Shown: piece after piece, positions 22,801-34,800 of the stretch
Numbering within the stretch: the stretch's first letter is position 1
How the letters are laid out: each line of letters starts with the position of its first letter
Assembly: GCA_030549495.1 (NCBI GenBank)
Contig: JAUIRK010000908.1
Span: 1,117,501 to 1,181,500, forward strand
Origin: Nectonema munidae
Lineage: Eukaryota > Nematomorpha > Nectonematoida > Nectonematidae
Reading direction: 5' to 3'
Length of the DNA: 64,000 nt
Position numbers and translations under genes: made by a program
The notes under the pieces: model-generated
Told to the model about the DNA's origin: nothing
What the model saw: only the letters and a program-made list of their open reading frames with translations
Database searches by the model: none

Positions 22801-25800
22801 CTGAAACGGAAATGATCCTCAAACAGCTGTCTTTGGGAGAAGAAATATCAAGAATTAATAAGAAATATGCTCGACTAAATGAAAGAATAAAGAAAGTTTT
22901 TGATCATTATAACAATAGTACAGATTTGGCTTATCTAGAGTCTATAGCGCATAATTTGTAGTGTTAAAAATTTCTTTTCATGTGTTTCATTAAATCATGT
23001 ACCTTTTTAATAAAGAAATGTTCTCATCCCTCCTTAAATCCTTTTGGCATTATTATTATAAAAATTTGTAGTACGCATTTTGTCCATTAGGCATTCCTAG
23101 TAATATGCCTCGTATTGTGTCTTCCTCATTTGTTGTTTCCTTGCTACATAAAAACTTTTTCATTTTTCAGTTTCAAGAAATCAATCATGCAAACGCCATC
23201 TTATCTGATCCCACCAAACGCGACATATACGACAAGTATGGTAACTTTGGCTTGTACTTGTCCGAGCAAATGGGTGAGGAAAATGTCAAAGCTTACTTCA
23301 TGTTCAAAAATAAGTACTTCAAGGTAAGGTCTTGGCATTTTAGTTGTGGTGATTATTCACTATGATTATTTTCAAAAAATATAAACCATCATTCTTAAAA
23401 CGCGTGTAACTGCTATTGGGTGCTAGATCAAAAGTTAGGAAAATAATTTTAGCTTAGATTTCATATGTTTGATGTATAGTGCTTTTTTAGTCTTTTGCTT
23501 TAAGTCTTTGGTTTTATCATGATTATTTGAGCAATAAGGATATTCATGAAGATATTTATTTACACGCAGGAGATAGACGTGAGATAGATTTTTCTGTAGA
23601 TGAGTGTTTTGAAGAATTAGTAGTGCACATGAAGTGGCGTATTCAAAAGGGAAGGGGTATTAGGCCATAGCTCTTCTTATAATGAAGTATACATAAATAT
23701 ATTAGAAATTCAATGCAATATGAATTACCTTTTAAAAGCCAACTTTATTAATAATAACAACGTAGTTATAATGATTATTTATTATTTTTAAAAGCCTCCC
23801 CCCCCCCTAGATAATTTTATGAATGCACACATGCGCCTCATATTCAAGCATACATCCATGCATAGAGGTACTCATTTTGACAGATACAGTTTTCCTTTTT
23901 AATTCAGTCTCACACTTTAGCATTTCAAAGATGCTCATTTGCAGTTTTATTTTTTATGTACTACTTTATTTTTTTAATGAGTTGATTGAATTTTTAATTT
24001 AACTATTAAAGTATTTCTTGTTAAAATGTTTGAATTAGATCTGACGATGAGAGCATCAAAGGCAGCGCAAAAAAATAGTAAGCCAGGTAAAGTATATAAA
24101 TGAAAACAATTATGTCAAGTGATTTCCAAAACTATTTTTGTTTATGTGGCCAGAAACATACAAAAAGACACTAGTCCTAATAATAAAATGATTGATTAAA
24201 TAAAAAAAATTAAAATACGCATTTAATAATTCTCAATTCTAAAAGGGTTGGGCACAATTAATGAACATATAGAAAACGTGTTTTTTTCGTTCTAAATAAA
24301 TTACTATTATTATTATTAAAGAACCGTAACTATTTGAAAATTTTGTTACAATATAAATATAGTATAAAGTAATAAATATTAAATCTATATCTCTAAATTT
24401 AGTTATATTATCTTCTTAATTTTTTTCCTAAACTATCACTCATATGTTGCATAACACATTACGTTTACTTTGATATAGGGATTTTTGGCATTTTGCTTCG
24501 TGATAACTGGATTCTGTTGTTGTCTATGTTGCTGCTGTTGTTGCAATTGCTGTGGCAAGCTCAAGCCGGAACAATACTACCACGACCAAGAACAATACAG
24601 CAACCTCAAGGTATTATATTCCTTACCATCATTAATCATAGTATCTTTTCGCCTTTGCTTCGAATCCCCAACTCTTTGGTATTTGAATTTCGTCTTGCGT
24701 ACTTTGTCTCATCGCCCAAACGAGTCGAGAATAATTTAACGCTTAGCTTACTTTGCATGTGAAACCTTATGAAGCTTGAATTTTTTAAAAACCTTTAGAA
24801 TTATTTCTTCAAAAACTTTATTAATATTTTTCGACCACCTCTATTGAACGACGACGTGTCAATAACGAACACTTTCAATTTTCATAATTAATCCTAATTG
24901 ACCGTATTCGACCTTAAATAAGCCGCATATTCATTCAGAAAGACCACTTTTGATGCTTCCTTTAAGTGGTTTATTAATACTCTACTGTTTTTATATAAAA
25001 AGTTTACATCTATTATACACTCACTTTAAAGATATCAGCCCATACATAGAGACATCTTACGTTCAGCAGAACTCACTCACATCTTATTTCACAAAAATTT
25101 CATCTATAAAACAGAAAAAAATTTTCCTCAAAGTTTGTTACATTTTTTTCTTGAATTCCCCCTTTTAATTCCTTGGTTTTAATCACTGCTAGGCATATTA
25201 TGGGAGAGACTTTCGCCAAAAATAAATCTTGCAATTGTTTAATATTTCATTGAATTGTATTCACCCACAAAAAAACATCTCAAATATTGCATTTCATTTT
25301 GTGCATGTTGTTGGGTCTCGGCTGAGTTGGAATAGCTAGAGAGCGGGTCCGCAGGTTGTGGATAGTGTGGCTCCTTTCTACAAGTTAAAATGCTCGATGT
25401 TCAGAACGATGTCGTGACAAGGCGAATAAGGCCGCCTTTGAATAAGCCTAGTTATTGCTGCCTTGCAGTTAGTCAAATTAGACAGGCAAGGTCCGTAGCT
25501 TACAATTACAGCGTGAAAGAGAACTGGAGACCTCACCACGTAATATGTCCAAGAATAACCACGGTAAACTAGAAAACAAACTCTGGCGCTCCATGGTTGC
25601 CCACGTCCAAATGGATACGACACTTTAATGATGATGCTGGGTATACAAAAAATCTCACTCTTTTGTTTGAATGGAAAAAAGATGCTTTTATCCAAGAGAT
25701 AGTTAGAATGCTTTAAAAAGATGCATACGCCCACTGTTAAGAAGTCTATTCTGGAATGAATCTTAATAAAAACGACAAGTAAACTGGTGTACCTTTAGCA

Positions 25801-28800
25801 TGATCCACTAGAAGTAGCTAAGCTGTTGGCCAAATGGCATAAAAAACTAGGGGAGGGCTGAAAGCGGTTTTAGGCTTCACACTATCCCTATGTCAATAAG
25901 TGAATGGGACTGAGAACTAAATCGCTTGCTGTTTTGCAAGTGAAAATTAACCTTTTCTTTTTTTCTGAAAAAGACGTCCTTACCCATTCTTTGAGTTCTC
26001 GGGTAGTATTAGTGGTTTATAGGACTAAAACATAATACTAAATTATTTATTTCTAACTAATAAAACTAAAACCTTTTTTAGTTAGAAATAAATAATTTAC
26101 TTTCAACTAGTAATGAGACGATTAATCGGAAATTGTGTTTTTAATATCGGAATCGCATCACAAAATTACAGTAGGATCCTTAACCTTTAATTTATTATTA
26201 ATTACCTTAGTTTTAAGTTAGATTCTGCGTTACGATAACTCAAGGTCTTGGGTTCGATCCCGCATCAAGCCAACTTTCTCATAGTTCGATACAAGCGGCA
26301 CAATTGTGCCTTCTTTTTTTTCTTTAACAAATTTCATTCGTTTTTTTTTCTGACTAGAATAAAAAAAGTGTTTAATTATTATTAATAAGTTTAAATTTTA
26401 GTTGCATATATCTTTGCATTTGAATTTAATGTCACTTTATATTGTATATAGTGCCTGTCTGTGAGTGTTGTTTTTTTGAATAGATGAAGTAGAAAGCTTT
26501 TTTTCCAGAAAGCTTTTTAAATTTTTAATGTTTTAAATTAAGAATGGGATCGTATATTTTTTTAAGAATGGAAATCGTGCTTATCCCAACACAACTTTCA
26601 ACAACGATTTTATCTTGTCCCTCTAGCCCTTCTGTGATGTATTTTTTCTTAATCAAACGATGTTATGGGTCAATGTCAATATTTTAACTTATAATATAGT
26701 TACTCACACATATATATGAAATATTTAGTATACAAAAATTTAAATGGGAAGTTTGTTCCACAAATTACTACACTTATTACAATTCATAAATTAAACACTA
26801 TGTTTATTTAAACAGATTTCTATCAGATATCCTAAATTTCTTTAGATTTTCTTTGCTAAATTTAGATGGTGTATGACTTGTGTATTTCTACAAGTCTACA
26901 ATAAAGGATTCAAGAGACTTGAACTGAAGAGTTTCTAGTGCAGAACCTATAATTTGCTTAGGCGTACTAAATATCAAATTTGTCTAAATTCTTTAAATAC
27001 TACCTCATTCTTTTCTTTTTGTGGAAAGATATTTTCACAAAACAACATTCCTGCGACTAATTTACGAACAAATTAGATGCATCAAATACCAGGCAACGTA
27101 TTCTGGCGAAACAAGATCTAACAAAAAATAATACCTAATATAGGATTGAAAAAAAGAATGATCAATCCAGGAATTACTTCTAAGGCTTTTTAAAAATATT
27201 TAATTTTTACTTTTTTCAAAGTGGCAAATTGTCCTAGCAAACAACTTAATCCAAATTATGTATAATAAGTCTTTTTACTGTTTATTTCGTGAAACTTGTG
27301 TTGTTTAGGTCGAAACGAGAATCTGGAAAACTTGAATAAATATGGAAAAATATTCATAATAATTATACGGCTTACTTAAGCGTGAAGAATTTTCATAGAG
27401 AAGTCACAATTTGCGCTTCTATCGGTCAAAAATAGTAAAGTTGGAATGCTGGGGTGTGAACCCGTAACTATTTAGAATCAAAGCAAGACTATGCAATCCT
27501 GCCCACGCCTCTGCATAAGGTATTGCTTCAATGTGAGATGAAATTAACTAATTTACATATCACACTAGTTTGTCCTATTTAAAAATGGCAACTACTGAAA
27601 TTCTATATATTTGAAAGCGTGTAACCGGAATTCCATCATCCACTTCGTATTGCATGTCTAACTTCCTTTTGCACAGACATACATCTACTTCGACTAAAAT
27701 AAAATTAGCAAATATAATTGCGACATAATTATTTAAAAATTAATCTGTCTACTTCATTTAAAAATGGCAACCCTTGACTTGAAATTAGATACTCAAACAA
27801 TCTTAAAAACGTGTGAAAAGCACTCCTTTCATGTCCTCTCAACCTTTCTTGTAAAATCATTGTTGCTTTCGCAGGGAAATAAATCGACTTCTACACAACC
27901 GAACTCTAAAAATGAGATGTTCGAATCCACCACACCATCACACCCTCAAGCTCAACAAACGAATGATGGAAGTGACCTTCGTCGTCAGCAGCAAGGGGTT
28001 CGTTTTCTCTTCTTTCTAACACCTCACTAACAATTAACTTTTAACTACTAATTTCCGCCAGCCAAATCTGATTTATCAGGAATTATTTTTTAATCTCTGC
28101 ATCAATAGACAAAATCCTTGATTGCACCCGAGAAGAGGCTAAATTAAGAACTCATTGTTATTCTTTCTGTTGTTAGTGAAGTCTTTCTTATAGTAGTATA
28201 CATACATGCTGTTTGATTCTTCCATTATTGAGACAAACATCTTTCATTCAATATCCTTGAAGCTAAATGATTTTTCACTGAAGAAAGCAGTTGTGACGAT
28301 TATGTGGAACTTTGAGGACAGGAGTTTTCATGCTGGATTCGAGTACAGTACGTTTTTGTATCAGAGCCAGACATTTAAACACTCTGCTTATGCCTCTAAA
28401 TTAATCTAAGGTCATTCATCCTTCTCGTTGAGATTTAATTAAATACTTTGTTAACACTACTTGATGCAAATATCAAAGAAAAGATGCACAAAACTTATAT
28501 TTGATATAACGAAAATGCTGAAATTACGGGTATCAATCATAACGGGATTATACCATTAAATTACAAGCCCAGAAACAAAATGACTTCCTATACTTGTTTC
28601 TATTTTGACCTTATTGTCTAAAAAAGGAGCACATTGTTTGAAAACGATTAGAAATCCTTAACTTTTTCTACCGCATGATATTTTTTAAAAAGAAAAGAAG
28701 TATTTTGTTTTTAGAATAAGCAAAATTGTTAAGTTAGAGAAACTTTTTTCAAAAGGAATCCTGGAAATGATTCTTTCATAGCCAGATGCCTTGTGGTAGG

Positions 28801-31800
28801 AGTAGAGGATCTCGGTCCAGATTTTTCGATTATTGCTTCAGCGACCTTTTGCTCGATAATAAGCGATTTGTTTTCCACTAGACAAATCAAAGGCTAAAGT
28901 AGCACAAGTCTTGACCGATGTAATGTTAATTTGAGCACCCTTTAAATACTTCAAAACGCCAAAAAAAACTTGATAATATAGGTGCGCAGAATGAAAAGAC
29001 AAAGTAAAGCAACCAATATTACATTATGTGAAGTCTATAATATTTGTATTGCATTTTTATTAATAAAATATCAAGAGAAAATCATTTTACTCGCTATTCT
29101 TCATTCGCATCTGGATTGTCCAATTAGATTTTGCCGTTGTTAATGCTGTCTTTTTTTTTTTGCTTTGGACTTTTTACAACTAGCCAATCACATAACACTT
29201 GAATCATTTTTAATTACACTAATTTTTTTTTAAAAATCAAGTAAAATAAACCACACTAGCGTCTATTACTTTTCAGTTTAAATGGATAATAATAATTAAC
29301 TTAAAAAGCTTTTTGTTCCTAGAATAATCATCGTAGCATAGTAGTGTAAAATACTCAGTTTTCAAAAAATCTATTTTACTTAATTTTCAAGCTTTAAGCT
29401 AAGATACTTCCTTTTTATAAACAGCACATGTTCTCGGTACAGCTGAGGATTGGAAACTATCTTAAAAACCACTCCAAGTTTTAGTAAAACAATAAGGAAA
29501 GCAATAAAAAATTATTTACATTTAGTAAAACAAAAAAAAAATTCACTTTTTTTAGAATGTTGTGCACAAACTACGCTTGAACATTTTTACAAACTCTTGA
29601 AGATTTTCTATCTTTGGGGCGTATATAACATCTTTTTCTTTTTGTCTTACTTGTAGTGGCTTCTTCAGCATTAACTTTGTTTCTTGGATTCTGGAATATT
29701 CCTAGACAATCTAACTAGAGATGATCTTATTTCCAGCAATGGTTTTATTAGAACCATGGCTAGTTCTTGTAAAAATAATCTTCTGTGGCTGCAATTTTCA
29801 TTTAAGTTTGCTCTTGACTAGTAAAATATATATAGGAATTTATACCTGCTAAATTTAAAGCATTCATGAAGTAAATCAACGGCTATCATTTTATCCTACG
29901 TTGAGCACTATAACTATGACATAATTGATCAACGGTGTCAACAGCACCTTTTGTTTGATTGTAATAAAGGATTACAATAGGCTTACCACTCACGCGTTAA
30001 TTCTATCATCTTAATGATTGTTGAAAGAAGCAAAACTCTCTGATTCTTCTTGGGCACATAAGAAACAAGTGATTCTGAATTATCGAAACCAAACAGTGAT
30101 GATCCTATTTTTCTTGATTTGTCAGCTCGAAATTCAAGAGGAATATCAGCTTTGTTTTTACGTATTGTACCAACGATTATGGTTTTTTCAGATAAAACTC
30201 CGAAGCAAGTGAAAAATCAGTAAGGCAAGTCTTTTTGTTTTCATCAACCTTGCCTACGTAAGGTAATCCATTGAATATATAAGCAGTATTGGAAGCAACC
30301 AAAAGAAACAGTTTCATTCCATATTTGTCAGGTTTAGATGTTAAATGTTGGCGAAATGGGCAGCGCCCATGAAAACGAATCCCTTGCTCATCAATACAGA
30401 GCTCATGAGAGGGAGGGAGTATATGCTTTTTTCAATTTGAAAGAAAAGAATTACCAAAAGGACTTCAGTCCCTAGATTTCGTATGCTCTCATGGTTACCT
30501 TTACATACACCAAGAAGGCAGAGAAATCCTAAAAACGCAAGTATTTCAGTTTCATCTATTTTATACCATTCTTTAATCTTGTTTTCAGCATATTTGTTAT
30601 TTGAATTCAAAATTTTAGAAATCATATTTTCTGTAAAAAACAATTTGAAAGATTGCAAGCAATTTTCTACTTTTGTTTGAGTACCCCCCCCCCCCCCCCC
30701 CCCCCCCCGTTACAAGTTAAAGATATTGGCCGATCTTGTTTTTGTTGAAGGTGCTTTTGAAGACCAGATTTTAATGTGAAAGTTCTGTTTGTTTCATAAC
30801 AATAAATTGATTCTATCTCCTTACCACTTTCTAAACATTTCATTTTGGTGTCTGTGTCAGCAGAGTATAACAATGTGTGCTTGAATAATCCATTATACAA
30901 TGAAAAAAATAATATCAATATGTTCAAAATCCAAGCTTTCAAATTAAAAATATTGATTTTTTAAATTTTTAGAGTATATTCTTTAACATTAATGACTCAC
31001 ATATACATATTTTGCGACTTTGACTTTAAAAATTTATAATTTTGCAACATCAACTTTTCTGTTTCAAATATTATAAATCGCCAAAAAGTGGATTGACATG
31101 TACCATATTTCAAGGGCGTTTGTGAATGTCAATTTTAGATATCATGAAATTTAGACATTTCTGCTTTGTGTTGCAAGCAAAACGGTTGATCTAATTTCTT
31201 CAACATAATTTATTAAAATGTTCTATTCGTTTGTATTTGTAGCATACTTGTGTATACAAGTGTCTTTCTTGCATTGTCTTCAAAAAGATTTTCAAATTAT
31301 TTCATATAACCTTTTTATCTAAGACAAAACAATACGATTTATAAATTGAATTTACCCTAAAAATTATTTCCAGGACTCTTAAAAACTAATTCTGGCATAA
31401 AATAGAAAAAGTTCATTCTTCAATTTTATTAAATTTTTCAGCCTTTTTTATGAGCTGCCAAAATACAAAAGGCTTGGACTAAAATGGTAAACATTTTTAT
31501 GGTGTGTTTTGCAACGTTGCACGCTAAAAAGAGTGTCTATGAATTTATTTTTTAATCTAACATATCAGAGGTCTGGGAAGATCTCCGGGGAGACAACTTG
31601 CCCGACCTCTCAATATATAAATATAGAAATCGAAAAAATTTAAATATCAAAAAAAAAACTTAAAATAAAAATATTTTGCATACATATTGAATGCACCATT
31701 TCAAAAATTTAACACTAAATTTCAAACCAGTTAACTTTAAAATTGTAGTTTTATTTCATGAAAACATGAATTTTTGATTTTTTAAAAAACATTTTTCGAT

Positions 31801-34800
31801 TCTTTGATTACAGAATTTCATTTTGATTATTTAACAAATATATTATTTAATATCGCGAAAAAATTGCAAAAATATAGGTAAAAACTTATGTAACATCGTA
31901 TGAGGTATATCAAATCTTACATCTAGCAAAATATGAACATAAAGTTGAACATTGTCTCCCTATCCATTTGTACATGGAATAGAAACTATCGTAGTATACA
32001 GGTTGGAGATGACACTCAAGTTGTCTACCCGCCTTCAACCGTACAGGTTATGAGAATATATGAAAATAACTATTTATGACATCGGAGTCGCGATAATTTT
32101 ACGGCCTTGACTCCGACTCCTTTTCAAAAGGTGCGACTCCACAGCCCTGCTTTCTTAGGATACTTGAAAAAATGGGATCCGACTCGTGAATTTTATTACA
32201 AAAGCGGCTTCGACGTAGACCCATTTAAAATCTCCGAATCCAATTGCGTAAAACTCTGGTTGCCAGTCAAGCATGCTAGATTTCATTTTTACCACTACAT
32301 ATATATGGGAAATGCCACCATCGTGTTTCGTATCGAATCTAGCGAACACTTATCTTCGCTTGATCTCGGTAATTTTCTTTGTTGACGTCCATAGAAGAGC
32401 AAATAAAGAGATTGTAATCGGCAGAGTACATCCCATGGCAATTATGTCGCATGCGTTAATTAGACGTGTGAGACTTATACAGGCTCATTGGCACTGTTAT
32501 CTGCAATGGTTCGTTGAAAATAGCTTGATAAGGGAAAAAAATCAGGGATTTATATTTTAACTAGAACCCAACCAAGACATTTTTATTTTAGATCTACGAC
32601 CTGTAGATTCCATTATATGCCATTGAAATTCGTTGCTAGAATAACCTATAACCCTAGACTAATTAATAAATCTCAAATTTTCCAAAAAAATTGATGGAAT
32701 ATCATTGAAAGGATTAACACTTTTTTTGTCTGAAACACCAAATACACATTCCTTTATCAAGTCAAATTGAAATGTCCTGGCACTCTAAAATGCCTAAGCT
32801 TTTAAACATTTCTTTACTACGAATATTCATGCTTTGTGTTTATTAGTTGTGTAGCAATTAGATCGGCATTTATGTTTGGTAAATATCGGCAAATTTTTTA
32901 TTGCTTACTAATTTTATCAGCCGAACCAATAGGATGTAAATTTTGTTCATCTTTCCTCCAGTTTTAATTGTGGTGGATATGTTTGTTCTCCTAAAAGAGA
33001 GAAATAAGAAGGAACGACCGGAGAACAGGTCGTTTTTATATTTTAATTTAATATCTAATTTCATATATTGAAGTTTCTTATTTTTTAATAAATGCTATAA
33101 TAGAAGCTTTTATGACTTAAGCCACATATTTTATTTTAAAAGGAAAAACTGAGCCCAGAAATGAAACTAGCATGGTTGATCTGGTATAAAACATATTTCA
33201 TTGAGAATATTTGTGGAGATCATTTTCAGACGTAAACCGCAAATTTGATTTACTCTGACAGATATTTAAAACGTCTAATACGAAAACTAAGTCCAGAAAT
33301 GAAACCAGCATGATCGATTTTGTATAAAACATATATTTCATGTAAAATTAGATATTTTCAAATCCTAAATGTAAAAAATGCGCCCAGAAATAAAACGAGC
33401 ATGGCCAATTTAGTATAAAAACATTTCACGTAAAATTTGAAGGTATATTTTATTAGATATATTTCCCATCAATCAAAATTTCGATTAACATTTTCTAAAA
33501 AGTGTCCATGATTATTGAAAAAATTGAATATATAAAGTGTTAGTAGGTGTTCAAAACTGTATATAATTATAAATTTTCAAGGTAGTATACTACCATGAAA
33601 ATGGTATCAAAAGATCCAGCTAGCGATTTTAGGAAAAATTTGAAGGGATATGATTAAGCCAATTTTGTACAATTAATTTTTTGGCGAAGTATCGGTACTC
33701 AATTCACGTTTTACGCCCTCAGCACCAATAGAGTTAAATTGATCAGTGATTTTTCAGTAAAAATTAATCTAAAATCTAACTAAAAAATCAGATAAATGTA
33801 TTTTTTCACCAAGTTTTTCTAACTTCATTTTCGATGGTTATTAAACATTGGGCTAGTCCTAAAATTTGAAAGTTTTGAATTTGTTTAAATCCGAGATTGA
33901 TTCAATTTTAGAATAAGATGGAGCATTGTCTAAAACTACGACTACAGAAATATAAAGTTTTAAACTTTATTCTAAATGCCGAAGTCTTCTTTTTAAATGA
34001 ACCTCGTTTCAGGGAATGATGGATTAATCTTGGCTTCCAATATATCGAATTAAATGTAAGTTTCCTCTTTTCGAGGGGTCAGCATGAACTCTATATCTGC
34101 CAAATTTTTTGTTCTACCTTCTTTTCTAATGATGTGAAATGTCAAACTATGTTTCATCCAGCAAAACTTTTGTTTTAGTTTTATTCGAGATTTTTAGCTA
34201 CCACAGGTTGAAATCAAACATCTTTAAGTGTATAATGCAAAGGTTTCCTGATGTTTTTACTAACATTTAGTTTTTTGCAACAAACTTTGCTTAATTCCTT
34301 CCAAAGTTTCGAGAATTTTTTCAATTAACCCAACAAAATACCTTCTTGAGAAGTAGTGATTTTAGACTTCTTTTATCTTCACTTTTTTCTTCTCTATGTC
34401 GTTGTTTTACATAAACCAGGAACTTAAGCGAATCTTCTATGCAATTTTAATTTTTTTCTTTCTCACTTTTTGAATAATAATTAGAAAATTACACGTGTTA
34501 ATAATAACTTACTTTCTTAGAAATATAATTTTCGTAAACTTAAAAATACTAAAACAGAAAGCGAACGAAAAAATTTAGAGATGTTTGCTTCTCGGCCATA
34601 GATTTTTGGTACTGGTACTCCACACACCCGATTACAAGATTTACCACATGGAGCTTTAACTCTTTGAAGACTAGAATTTTGAAGAAGAAAAATAGATAAT
34701 AAAGCGATGCTTTATTTTTGAAATATAATAGATAAATGATGTCGGGATTTCGTTATTAAGTGACCGATGGGAGGTCTAACAGCATTAACATGGAAGACAG

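Larger units (their letters stand above)
21855..23096 (+). mobile_element. MULE (Mutator-like) transposon with FLYWCH finger, internally deleted
   Basis: The inverted ends are GAATGCCTAATGAACAAAA at 21855 and the complement of TTTTGTCCATTAGGCATTC ending 23096. The left end repeats its core in tandem (GCCTAATGAACAAAA, GCCTAATGTACATTT). Inside lies a + strand transposase. 22142-22310 is a FLYWCH-type zinc finger ([27 protein letters not shown]). Then come [18 protein letters not shown] and [20 protein letters not shown] with the first catalytic Asp, then the C-terminus YLESIAHNL. About 250 codons of the core are missing, with at least one stop and one frameshift besides. The target duplication is unresolved. 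Confidence 0.85.
13522..23170 (+). other. Csp intron 3 (9.6 kb)
   Basis: It contains two related hAT fragments (about 15690-16680 and 20340-20960), solo hAT ends near 19612 and 21330, and a FLYWCH-MULE (21855-23096). The stretches 13530-15070 and 16690-19500 are AT-rich with no gene or clear element. The region 20028-20340, just left of the second hAT copy, has open frames on both strands that I could not identify. Confidence 0.55.
24611..27874 (+). other. Csp intron 5
   Basis: It contains a GC-richer segment (25310-25920, unidentified) and two SINEs (26222-26311 and 27421-27540). The stretches 24770-25300 and 26320-27400 show nothing recognisable. Confidence 0.5.

Noticed and set aside
25378-25734. 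118-codon - strand frame in the GC-richer block
   Set aside because: No recognisable domain and no support from codon pattern or splice sites.
27421-27540. tRNA gene
   Set aside because: The B-box and A-box-like stretches are present but the cloverleaf stems do not pair, and the layout matches SINE heads in the window.
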